A stretch of DNA of 64,000 nucleotides from Bugula neritina (Eukaryota; Bryozoa; Gymnolaemata; Cheilostomatida; Bugulidae), in the NCBI GenBank assembly GCA_964035545.1, contig OZ037766.1:13505222-13569221 (forward strand). Reading direction: 5' to 3'. The stretch's first letter is position 1, and each line of letters opens with the position of its first letter. Positions 13,301-22,321 of this stretch are shown here, piece after piece. The notes under the pieces were generated by a model. That model was not told the origin of the DNA. It saw nothing but the letters and a program-made list of their open reading frames with translations, and did not search any database. A program made the position numbers and the translations under genes.

Positions 13301-16300
13301 GTAGCATCTTTATTTGACCCTCTAGGCTTCTTATCTCCTTTCATACTGTGTGGCAAAAAGATTTTGCAATCTATATGTAAAGATGGGACAACATGGGATG
13401 CCCCAGTAAATGAAGATGTTAGTGCTCAGTGGCTCTCCTGGAAACATGAATTTAACATGCTAGACAATGTAGCAATACCTAGATGCATATATCCTGCTAA
13501 TTTTGATACAATTGTGAAAACTGAGCTGCATCACTTTTCAGATGCTAGTACAATAGGTTATGGTCAATGCTCCTATATCAGACTTGTAAACAACCATGGT
13601 GATGTTCATGTTGCTTTGCTTAGCGCTAAATCCAGAGTAATTCCATTGAATAAGTCAGTAACCATTCCTCGGGCTGAACTACAAGCAGCTGTAATGTCTG
13701 CAAAATTGGCTGATTCTCTTAAAGCAGATCTTAAAATTGAAAATATCACAGATGAAATATTTTGGACAGATTCAAAAGTTGTTCTAGGCTACATAACCAA
13801 TGAGGTAAAGAGGTTTCATGTTTATGTTGCAAATAGAGTGCAACAAATTAGAGATCTTAGTACACCTAACCAATGGCAGTACATTAACACACAATCTAAC
13901 CCAGCTGATATAGCATCTAGGGGAATTTCATCTATTGCCAAGTTGCTAGATTCCTGTTGGTTCAATGGGCCTGGCTTTCTACACGAGCCAGATTTGACTC
14001 ACATGCTAACCACTCGGAACAAATTTGATATTGCTAGTGATGACCCAGAGGTCAAAGCCACCACACATGTTGTTGCAGTAAATGACCTCAGTAAATCATG
14101 GAATGAGAAATTCAAAGCTTTCTCTAGCCTCTCATCAGCTGTTAGAGCAATTAGTACACTACAAAAGATAGCTAGGGCTAAATGTAAACAAACCAAAACC
14201 ACAGTTATGTCAGATGTGGCATCAACTGAAAAGGCAAAGATGCAAATTTTAAAATGGGCTCAAATGGAGTTCCTAGCTAATGAATGCAAGGAAATTAAGG
14301 CTGGAAAAGTTACCAAGAGTAACAAAATACTCAAACTTGACCCATTTACTGATAAAAATGATATGCTAAGAGTTGGGGGAAGACTAAAAAATTCAAGCCT
14401 TGCCTATGGTGAAAGCACCCTATTATTTTGCCAAAAAAGTCTCACATCACTAAGTTAGTAGTTGCATGACCACTGTCACAAACAAGTAATGCACCAAGGT
14501 CGAGGGATGACAATTGCTCAAATTCAAAATTCAGGCTATTGGATTTTAGGCTGTAATTCTTTGGTCTCCTCTCAAATAGCTAATTGTGTCACATGTAGGA
14601 AAACACGAAGTGCACCAGAGATTCAAAAAATGGCAGATTTACCATCTAAACGAATAGAACCAACCCCTCCATTCACATATGTAGGCAGTGATTGTTTTGG
14701 CCCATTTGTTGTTAAGGATAACAGAAAAGAATTGAAAAAATATGGGGTTATATTCACATGCATGGCTTCTAGGGCTATTCACATTGAGTTAGTGGACGAT
14801 TTATCTACTGATGCCTTTATAAATGCATTGCGCTGTTTCATAGCTATTAGAGGGCCCATCAGACAATTATACACACTGATAGGGGAACTAATTTTATAGG
14901 TGCTGCTAATGAGCTAGCAAGTGTTGCAAAAGAAGCAACTAGAAAAATTGAAAGCTTTTCTGAAAGTAATAGCTTCGAGTGGGTTACAAACACTCCCCAC
15001 TCAAGTCACATGGGTGGTGTCTGGGAGCGCCACATAAGAACAATCAGGTCTGTCTTAAACTCAATGCTAGCTATAAACAGCACAAGGCTAGATACTAGTA
15101 CACTGCGACTTTATTATATGAGGTAATGGCAATAGTTAACTGCAGGCCACTAATATCTCAAACAGATGAAAGTTACCCAATGCCACTAACTCCCAACCAA
15201 CTATTAACTATGAAGTCCAAAGTAGTGTTGCCTCCTCCTGGTCAATTTGATGAACAAGATGTATACTGTAGAAAACGTTGGAGAGTAGTTCAAGGGTTGG
15301 TAAATCAATTTTGGAAACGTTGGCGCACTCATTATTTGCAACAAATTCAATCCAGGCCAAAATGGTTGAAAAGGGCTGCTAACATTGCTGTGGGAGATGT
15401 AGTACTTTTAGTTAGTGATGACAAAAACAGGCGAGATTGGCCATTAGGCAGAGTAGTGGAAGTATTTCCTAGTGATGACAACTTAGTTAGGAGAGTTAGG
15501 CTTAGCATAGCTGATGCAGAAAAGTTAGACAGAAAGGGTAGAAGAATAAAATCAGAAAAAACAGCTTGAGAGGCCAATTCAAAAACTAATCTTCTTGTTT
15601 AGGCCCTCCTAAATTTGATACGTGCCCTAAATGAATTAGAACCTACTGAAAGTTAATTTTTTTGAATCAGTTTAGTTAATTTCCCTGAGTGAAATTAAAG
15701 GGGGGAGTGTAAAGGATCTAACAAAGAAGCATGATAGCCCTTGTTACAAATACCACTAGAACTTTTATTTTTAGCTTTTAATGGTGATATTTGTTATTAT
15801 TAGATAGTTCATTCTCCTGTGCAGCAGTCAGCTGCCTAATAATAGGTAAAGCCTAACCGCCACCTTTGTTGAAGCCAGCTTTTAGGGTTTGACAGGAACT
15901 GATCCATCTTCCTTTATGAGGTCATTACATGTGCCCCATAGTTAGCTGACCATAATTATAGCTAAATTTAGATGTAATTACCTTTTCTTTGTGATTGCCC
16001 TGGTATATAAGGCAGCATTGAAACTCCAAAAAGACAGTCACTCATGTAGCCTAAGCTGAGCTACTTATTTTGTTAAGTTAAGTGACAAAGAGCTAAATTT
16101 TGAAGATATTATAGCAAGCTCGTCAAGAGAATAAAGGTATTTTATTATTATTCTTTGCTATTTTTAACTTGATAATGCTTTATGTCTTTTATTACAATTT
16201 TTATTGCTGTTATATTTTAATATTATATCGTGATGTTTGCTGGTATTTGAACAACTGTATTGTATGAGTTTTAGCACACCTATATGTATTCTTTATGTTA

Positions 16301-17409
16301 CTTGTAGTTTTTACGATTTAGAAGAAAATTAATAAAAGTGAGAGATTTGTTAAAACTTCTTCTCAGTCCGTACCAAAACCATTTTTGTGGCGAGACCTTG
16401 CTCAACACACATACTGGCTGCAAAATTATCACAACACTAATTACTATAATTCAAAAATGAAATAACAGCAAAGAATGTTGTTTGATTATAGATATTTGGA
16501 ACCCACAAGTTAGAACAACTACATATATGTCATTTCTAACATACATAGAATGTGCTTCAAGAATGCCCGCAAGAGATTTAATTAGCACATCTTTTCATAA
16601 TATTCAGAAAAACTGTGCATTTGGTCAAACATGTACCTGTACATATTATTCTAGTGCCAAAGTCTGATATTATCAAATTGTGAATGACTAACACCAATCT
16701 CACTTGTATTAGACTTGACTTTAAATGTAATAAAATTTACTAAAATGAAACGAATTATCTTTAACAAACTTACTTGAGACTTGACAAACTCCACAGTTTG
16801 GGAAGTATGCATTTTATAGTACGTGTCCTTCACCTTGGCGTCCACTTCATTTGTCGGCTCCTTAAAATAAATCAAAATTATCATGAATAATGCCAATTGA
16901 GTTTGTGAAATGTGAATATCTAAAACCATAAAGAGAACTGTACTTGATCTTCAATTGGTACCATTTTGGTTGGGTATAAAAACATCCATACTATCATATT
17001 CAAATTAACCATAGTGCCTACATTAATTTCAAAGATATTTGCCCTTAGAGTACTATTAAATCTATTGCCATCAATGATTAACCAATGCGTCTTTATAGAC
17101 TTTGAGAGTGACACTTATTCTCGGTCAAATGACATCTGTCTGACATCTATCTGCTAAAAAATGAGAAATCTTATACACTGTACAGTATACATTAACAACA
17201 GTAACAAGCTAATCTGTAGCTACACCCCAGCCCCTTCCTTGCCCTCTCCCTCATTACTTGGAACATGTTCAGACAGACTTGAGGTAGCCTGATAAGTTAA
17301 CAACATTCTCTAAATTGTAATCTTGAACATTTACCAAGGTTTGGTAGGTAGTGCTTGGGTCTGGAGTATTATGACTGTAATAAAACTCATTTGGATACAA
17401 GTTCCTCAT
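4387..17409 (-). CDS. MIOX: Myo-inositol oxygenase, seven exons, complete
   Basis: Non-haem di-iron enzyme that cleaves myo-inositol with O2 to D-glucuronate, the first step of inositol catabolism in the cytosol. Exons (minus): 17335-17409, 16774-16860, 7954-8184, 7615-7724, 5640-5707, 4861-5026, 4387-4495. They total 846 nt, so 281 aa (human 285), with all phases consistent. Iron ligands align with human H98/H123/D124/H194/H220/D253: H93 (SFHAYQTAE), H118-D119 (GLIHDLGKV), H189 (SWGHDE), H216 (YHSFYPLH) and D249 (FDLYSK). Also present are MHTSQTVEFV, VDESDPDAQF, WFHLTGL and the tail LIDKYIPGKVKF. The start at 17409 (MRNLYPNEF) gives the expected length. The first 25 residues are the least certain part; an upstream exon pair is discussed under rejected items. 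Intron 2 (8185-16773) is swollen by the BEL element, inserted antisense. Confidence 0.93.
8425..8429. repeat. Target-site duplication, left copy
   Basis: CACAT directly precedes the 5' LTR and is repeated exactly after the 3' LTR at 16408-16412. Five bases is the usual duplication length for BEL/Pao elements. Confidence 0.93.
8430..9129 (+). repeat. 5' LTR of the BEL/Pao element
   Basis: 700 bp, TGTAAAGGATC to TTGCTCAACA. It contains a TATA-like box TATATAAGG at 8726-8734 and an AATAAA at 8852-8857, with a further AATAAA at 9053-9058. This gives a plausible promoter/R-region arrangement. Confidence 0.95.
9130..9673 (+). promoter_or_regulatory. BEL/Pao leader (5' untranslated region)
   Basis: Leader between the 5' LTR and the first gag ATG. 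Three imperfect direct copies of caagtggt(g) occur at about 9145, 9174 and 9206, the latter two inside longer ttccaagtggt-tgtgaga words. An open frame at 9228-9434 ends near a donor-like GGGTGAGC (9413-9420). Its last residues include IHSGSR, which also occurs at the start of gag in different codons. No function is assigned. Confidence 0.5.
9674..14458 (+). CDS. BEL/Pao gag-pol polyprotein (gag, protease, RT, RNase H, start of integrase)
   Basis: One open frame of 1,594 codons from the ATG at 9674 (an in-frame GTG lies upstream at 9653). In order: a coiled-coil-like charged region (about residues 160-220); a gag domain (about 290-430) starting LPIPEPPVFCGNPLEYADW; two C-x2-C-x4-H-x4-C zinc knuckles at residues 502 and 536 plus a further CxCxxC..H cluster; an aspartic protease with LDTMSDTTFI (D at 660, M where most retropepsins have G); reverse transcriptase with FDCSAKYANLSLND, DIQKMF and catalytic YVDD at 1105; an RNase H-like region with HHFSDAS and FWTDSK; then the integrase N-terminal region. 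It ends at two consecutive TAG codons (14456-14461), apparently because of nearby frameshifts rather than as a natural terminus. Confidence 0.93.
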   Translation: MSSIHSGSRISETRKSSRTRGLSEKAQENELVKGLKSVNSCIRKFNKLLKSQPVNNPENISEMQSAVLEAQTELHVLGNLPTSSSSEDLSEVAKQVETMAKVLESMQKSTEIDQGQHSASPPLEVQSPKHSTKASSISAKSNRSIRVVKNKLAAANVDIELETLRKQAQLKAQIDAMQLELQASELEAKKQRIMVRRDVLEEYDVDEREEIEDALDVISLHGDPIIPPLERVAVGENLNVIAPSLNNEHPAIGNGQSLSSNNISDIHVLADSITKAMHVNRLPIPEPPVFCGNPLEYADWEISLRTLIERTNIPESDRIHYLKKYVGGSAREAISGYFLLNCDDAYCKAKEILRERFGSSYTVAESFRTKLNNWPKIKPHDRISIQKYSDFLCQCEAAMLRFDELNILNDSQQNKFMYEKLPDWMSSRWKRKLTQFRKANGAYPKFGLFVEFVKTESDIINDPVTASVDHADRIDAKRPISSSYSKPVANTRVTSLTSSKHCIFCDMSNHEIDECFKFGKLSVHERKQYASRYRLCFQCLKANHIKAQCNKVCICKKCQGKHPTSMHYGSTRDNAGNIGRSPSNSGSYTQNDGHYSSKVTSKSSVTNDKGNVASNIDSASNANNCSTVRANSGLSSMVVPVWLCDASAPEKEILVYAMLDTMSDTTFITTQAADCLNAPGEATSLKLTTMNGTKSSNECCRYSGLMVRGYNNADKIAIPCAYSTKVIPLDKSHIPSAKVANAWPHLQQIAHEFPSLENVPVSMLIGYDVSKALMPQQLIVGSHDTDPFAVRTPLGWCIVGNTSYPGSKQFNTCCRTVTLTNEHACKNEQTAVTFDCATANSSKQILPQNVLELLQQDFMENQTRACTTMSQEDKLFVSKLEAGIEQNEGGYITMPLPFKTDAKPYLPNNRLMAEKRLESLKTKLSKNEHLKQDYLKFMNDVIDAGDAELVPECEKSQNNSTWYIPHFGVYHPKKPGKIRVVFDCSAKYANLSLNDHLIQGPDLMNRLVGVLHRFRKGQVGIMCDIQKMFHMFKVHKNDRDYLRFLWYTDASLTKVAEYRMTVHLFGATSSPGCATFGLRYLANKNHDANDEHSVRAKDFIINDFYVDDGLLSLNSVTDMANVISQAVDLCKTGNIRLHKFVSNSTQLLDTIPNSEKAETIKDLNLNTGNSVLPMERALGIKWCTQSDNFKFSMNLKQIEPATKRRILSTVASLFDPLGFLSPFILCGKKILQSICKDGTTWDAPVNEDVSAQWLSWKHEFNMLDNVAIPRCIYPANFDTIVKTELHHFSDASTIGYGQCSYIRLVNNHGDVHVALLSAKSRVIPLNKSVTIPRAELQAAVMSAKLADSLKADLKIENITDEIFWTDSKVVLGYITNEVKRFHVYVANRVQQIRDLSTPNQWQYINTQSNPADIASRGISSIAKLLDSCWFNGPGFLHEPDLTHMLTTRNKFDIASDDPEVKATTHVVAVNDLSKSWNEKFKAFSSLSSAVRAISTLQKIARAKCKQTKTTVMSDVASTEKAKMQILKWAQMEFLANECKEIKAGKVTKSNKILKLDPFTDKNDMLRVGGRLKNSSLAYGESTLLFCQKSLTSLS
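14462..15569 (+). pseudogene. BEL/Pao integrase and C-terminal region, broken by frameshifts
   Basis: The continuation of pol is in three frames. Frame 1 (14462-14875) has the HHCC zinc-binding region (HDHCHKQVMHQGRG and CVTCRKTR) and the start of the integrase core (FTYVGSDCFGPF). A 2-base AC-repeat change near 14870-14876 shifts to frame 2 (about 14884-15119), carrying the TDRGTNF and HSSHMGGVWERHIR segments of the core. A one-base loss near 15107 shifts to frame 3 (15116-15569), with VNCRPL and a C-terminal domain ending in GDVVLLVSDD and RDWPLGRV. The two stops at 14456-14461 are explained by a further pair of compensating shifts around 14419 and 14461. As written, this copy cannot make its own intact integrase. 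Confidence 0.9.
15697..15707 (+). other. Polypurine tract of the BEL/Pao element
   Basis: AAAGGGGGGAG immediately precedes the 3' LTR. This all-purine run is where second-strand synthesis would be primed. Confidence 0.85.
15708..16407 (+). repeat. 3' LTR of the BEL/Pao element
   Basis: 700 bp, matching the 5' LTR with no difference found on side-by-side reading. It carries the same TATA-like box (16004-16012) and AATAAA (16130-16135). Confidence 0.95.
16408..16412. repeat. Target-site duplication, right copy
   Basis: CACAT, identical to 8425-8429. Confidence 0.93.
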
Positions 17410-19792
17410 TTGGCCAATGCCAAAAATAAACCTTTAAAAACTATACAACCATTAAGTAAACATGTTTATATTATTTTCAGTTAAAGGGTATATTTGAAAG
17501 TGAATAAAAATAGTTTTCGTAAAAACAAAACACTGAGCGCTATAAGTGAATGCCTATTAATAAGTAACTCGATATGTAATACATATAATAAGACTTCAGT
17601 TTGTATTGTGTGAATAAACAAGCGTTATAGCCATTGATAGTTGTGAATATACAGGACTTGAACTACTACTATTGATTAACTTTACATAAAGGTGTTCAGC
17701 AAGAGCAGGCAGTTATTATTAATTACTATTTAGTACACTAGTTGAGTTACATAAAAGAATACCTCATGATACACTCTGTAACCTTTTTCTTTAGCATCAG
17801 CTACCTGTGTCAATGAGCCACCCTCCTAAAATTATAGGTAGCAGTTTGTATCAACACAAATAACAACTGTAAACAACTCAACACCCACTCTTTATATTAT
17901 AGTGCTTACAGCATGACAGCTATACTCACAACTAGACCGAAGCCGGAGGTTACCTTTTCCCTAAATACTGTAGATATAACAAACAAATTTACAATCAACA
18001 GGTAAACTAGTGCTCTGACTAACTTCACAAATCACCACATGTCTAGTTTACTTTCGGTCTTACCTGATTAAGAAGTCTCATGATGCTTAGAATTGGTTTG
18101 GTCGACAGAAAGAAATACTGAAATAACTAACTGAAGTATGTTTCGGAGGTAGAGGAACTGGTTTCTTATATACTAGAACATTTTGAAATGTGATACCAAC
18201 AGAGAACCTGGGATATGAAAAAATTTAGTAATCTAAGAAAGCAGCTAAGCTTGCGTTACACATACTTCAACTCAACCTACATCAACAAATCCAGCTTATT
18301 GTATTATGAATAGCATTTGGCACGATGCCAAAAACTAATGGTAGCATATGATTGGTTAATTAAATCGCATTGCCACTGAATTAGCATGATTATCAATTGT
18401 TGATCCATATTTTGTAGGGTAAATTTACTAGTCATTTCTATTATTCTCCATGCTATAATTCTAAGTACATTGAAGAATAGTAATGCCATTCAACTGCACT
18501 ACTTATCAACAGTTACAGTCACTGTAAGCTCTAAGTACTAGTTAATGTCCCAACTGCAGACAGGAGCACGCAAGTTTACAACTGAGCTAAGAGCGTTTCA
18601 GAACTTTGTAGCATGTGGTGAATTTTTTCTTTACATCCCCAAAGCATTCAAATTATAGAAAAAGAATTACTACCAAGAATTACCGAAGCTGCTGTAGCTC
18701 AATGATAAGAAAAAATAGACGACCCATCGAGATGAGAAGCAACTTTCTAACATAATACCTGTGATTAGAGTTACTAATTGCACAGCTTGGAAGCTGAATA
18801 CCTGGCAGTAAAGTACTTTTGTATTAAACAGCATTTCTCATCTAATAGCTGTCTAAAATAATAATAATAATGATGAATTTTTTTCAATATAAAACAGTTT
18901 GCTGCAGATAGCTGTGATTCAAAATGCTAATGTACCAGCCTATGCAAAAACATTTTTCATGTTCAGTGCAAAATAACAATTAACTTAATCCAGCATTTCC
19001 AATAAGAATGATCCTGCTACAGCACACTGACCCTTTCAATACTGAATAATAGCAAGTGATGGCAACTAAACCCTAGTTATATTACCTGACCATCTATATG
19101 AATTATAATGCACACATCAGAACTTTATGTATCTTGGTATATCATAATAGTTACTGCAAACCAATTAACTGGGCAAGCATACCAGGTTATTGAGCACCCA
19201 GCAAACTATCTAAATTCTAATTGCAAGCCATCTGGTCCTCTTTTCTGGAGGCACAAAAACTAATTACTACAGACTTGAAGATGGGCCAGGCTTCACCGCA
19301 TATGTCTTATAGCAAGGTATAGTGCTGAAATAGCCCTACCATCAGCTCAATTTTCTCAATTTTATTGGATGATTTCAATCTATGTTACAACGCAGCTACA
19401 CAATACCAATGCTGTAATCACAAACCTATAGTTACTAATAATAGTATATAGGTATGTGATTTTTCACATCTTAAAGCAGTTTAATGGGAATAATATTAGA
19501 ATAATTAGAAAGTGAGGCATGAACACATTGTCTTTAGCAAGGTTCTATTATGCATAGATTCTTTGTATAAAAATCTCAACTAAAGGCTAGCAGTAGGGAA
19601 TGATAACTCTTAATATCAAAACAATTCAAGTGTTAATGTTTCCATATCACTCTGAAAACACAAATACACATTTCAATAGAATAATAGAGTTAGCTATGAG
19701 GCGTAATATAGGCCATATAAATTAACTAAAAAACTTGTTTAGTTCTAATAGAAAAAGAACAGGAGTAAAGTTATCAACATTTGAAGTATTCC

Positions 19793-19910
19793 AACACACA
19801 AGCACACAAGCACACAAACACACAAACACACAAACACACAAACACACAAACACACAAACACACAAACACACAAACACACAAACACACAAACACACAAACA
19901 CACAAACACA
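19793..19910. repeat. 8-bp microsatellite (CACAAACA)n
   Basis: About 14 tandem copies of an 8-bp unit (cacaaaca), starting with two cacaagca variants. The open frames across it (repeating THKHTNTQ) are translations of the repeat and not a gene. Confidence 0.95.
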
Positions 19911-21169
19911 TACAGAGCAGTTGTTTTAAGGTTTGTCCTCTCTATGTAAGTTTATGTTTTACAAAATTGTTACTTATGACTATGTAAATCATTAAACTAT
20001 TCAAATTCAAATTACTTTATTATGTGCAGACGAGTTTCTCAGACAATGTTGAAATTCATAGAAAGGAAGATTAACTATTTTACTATAAAACTGTTGCAGT
20101 CATCTCTCATGCAGCATCTAGACTCTAGAGTGTAAATGATTATTTGAAAACTGAAAGCAAAATAACCAATAATGAGTTTTCATAGTGCGCTAAGAATTTC
20201 TTAAAACTCATGTAGCTTATAAACATTTCATGTATATACCTACACGAGATACATGTATAAAATTTAGTACGAAAATTTCAAATAATTAAACTACGTGTGT
20301 GTTTGCATGCTGGAGCTACCATAAATAGTTGCAATGAATGTGTTCACAAGAAGATGAGCATATTATTCTTCTGGAAAATTCTTGTGATAAATTACTCTTT
20401 CATGCTGTCTCTAAGTATATCAATATAATCATTATAGTGGCATGCATTATTTGAAGTCTGCTAAGTATATAGATGTAATATATTGTCTAAGCTACATATG
20501 CCTAAACTTGTGTTATGTAAGACGGAGCTTAATATAGTTTTTGCATCACATATGCTGGGCTTAAAGAACTGATCAATAGTAATGCTCTCATTTTAAGTGA
20601 CAATGCTATTAAAATATTTTCCTATTACATACCAACATTTCGCAATGATACACGTGTCACATATATGCATACAAGCTTTAAAGGAACTCTCCCTTAGAGT
20701 CAATAACAAGAGTTTAACGGCATTTTCTAGATGTGGTTTGGGCAAATATATATAGGCCAAAAATTGTTGCTTCATACTTTTCCCAATACTAATAAATAAT
20801 GAAAGCTAAGCTATTTTATAATAAAATGTGAATGTCTATTCCAAAGAAATCATCTTATATTGTTATGATTGCTGATTATAAAGGAGTGCATTGTTTATGA
20901 AAATTACATAAAGGTTTTTGAGTAGCACATTAATTTAAACCAAGTTACATATTAATTAAAAATGTGTTTTTCGCCAACATGGAAAGCATTACAATATTTC
21001 CCTTACTTTTGAAGTAGGTTTGAATTTTTGTTGGATTAAAAATACGCGATAGAATTCAAAGTTTAAGCATAACTATGCAAAGAAAGATCCAGTAAAAATT
21101 TTAATGCATTTTAATTATTCATAAAAAGTTGGACTCATGGGGGGAGAAATGCCATCCAATAGCAATTTT

Positions 21170-21392
21170 CCCCTAGACGCACTTTGCCACACCATAGGCC
21201 GTAACGTAAAATGTCAGCCATTTTTACAAATGTCTGAGCTTCCTGTATGTCGCACTGCTTGATTCAAAAAAGTTTCGACGGGCTTATATAGGTCGTGCCC
21301 AATAGCGGACTTTGAGAATTTCAACTCAGACACATTAAAATTGGCCGACATTTTACGTTACGGCCTACGGTGCGGCAAAGTGTTTCTAGGGG
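21170..21392. mobile_element. Foldback MITE-like element with about 51-bp terminal inverted repeats
   Basis: The left arm (21170-21220) starts CCCCTAGACGCACTTTGCC. The right arm (21342-21392) is its reverse complement with about six mismatches; both arms share the word GGCCGTAACGTAAAATGTC. The inner spacer is about 120 bp and has no coding capacity. The inverted repeat extends weakly outward (aattttcccctag against ctaggggaatt), so the exact ends and target duplication are uncertain. Size and structure suit a non-autonomous DNA element. Confidence 0.8.
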
Positions 21393-22321
21393 AATTGAAT
21401 GTGTTTTTGTTTAAAAAGAGATCTAATTACAGTTGATGATAAACTTTTTCACCTTGAAAACTGCTTTTTGTTTGCATTTCTTCAAGATTCACTGTCATAA
21501 TATGTTATAATGTTATAAATATCATTTATACCTCCTAATGTTTATGCAGACCAAATAACCCAATAGTGATCGTAATTACTGTTACCAATAGCCACAATAT
21601 TGAAATAATTGCACATGCAATGAAAACAAATATTATTATACAAAGATAACATAGCATAATACATGTAGTTTCTGAAATAGCTTTCTCTTGTTGATTGGCT
21701 GACTTAATTAGAAATGTATACATGTTTAATGTGAGGGCAAAGATTTATGACCTGCCAGTCAAATAATGATGCCAGTCTAGCTATCAAAACATGATGCAAT
21801 AATTTTAGACCTTTCTTATTCGAATAGTTGAAACAATTTATTAATTACAAGCTTTGCTGACACAAACTCTATTTAATTTCGTAATTGGATTTTATTCACA
21901 AAGTTTGCAGCAGCGTAAAATTAAATAAGGGCTAATTTGTATTTTATTGGCATCCTTAAGTATTTTAGCTGCCAGCACAAATCTATATATAAATGATTTA
22001 TTCAATAGCCAGTCAGCATAAAGCAAACACTCCATAAACCTGTTCATATACTACAAGAATCCAGTAGAAGAAAGGACAAATTACTTTACAGTTTATACAT
22101 TATATAGTAGTCTGCAATATGCTTCATGTATATTGTATGTTTACTTGTATAAGCTGAACCGGTTGAAGAAGTCGCATGCAGTATGCTTAAACAATCAACC
22201 ATTTATTTGAAGAAATAGAATGATATGGAATGGACTCTTTGAACACTGCAGGCATTCAACTACTGATCTGGTAGCACTTGTAATTGCTTTTTGAAGATAG
22301 TCGCTGCTTGTATACTCCACG

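Larger units (their letters stand above)
8430..16407 (+). mobile_element. BEL/Pao LTR retrotransposon, 7,978 bp, inserted in MIOX intron 2
   Basis: Full-length element with two 700-bp LTRs that look identical by eye, each beginning TG and ending CA, flanked by a perfect 5-bp duplication (CACAT). The order is LTR, leader, gag-pol frame (gag, zinc knuckles, aspartic protease, RT, RNase H, integrase), polypurine tract, LTR. Protease-RT-RNase H-integrase order, the C-rich gag knuckle region and the integrase type place it in BEL/Pao; there is no envelope-like frame. It lies on the opposite strand to MIOX, so the MIOX pre-mRNA carries it antisense. Identical LTRs point to a recent insertion, yet the integrase region has several small indels. 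No convincing tRNA primer-binding site was recognised just inside the 5' LTR. Confidence 0.96.
17410..22321. other. Intergenic between MIOX and the GPCR
   Basis: About 4.9 kb holding the MIOX 5' region, an 8-bp microsatellite (19793-19910) and a foldback element (21170-21392), both listed separately. Two exon-like pieces with good splice sites occur on the minus strand (about 18062-18079 and 17771-17833) and could be 5' exons of MIOX or of another transcript, but they do not join the MIOX frame. No other gene was recognised. Confidence 0.5.

Noticed and set aside
17771-18079. Two exon-like pieces on the minus strand (MRLLNQ, then a 21-residue exon ending GYRVYHE) as the 5' end of MIOX
   Set aside because: They join each other in phase 0, but the next MIOX exon (17335-17409) cannot follow in that frame because its open frame needs a different phase and begins after a stop. 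Starting MIOX at the ATG at 17409 already gives the expected length. They may belong to a 5' UTR or another transcript.
19735-19987. Thr/His/Gln/Asn-repeat open frames
   Set aside because: Direct translation of the 8-bp microsatellite.
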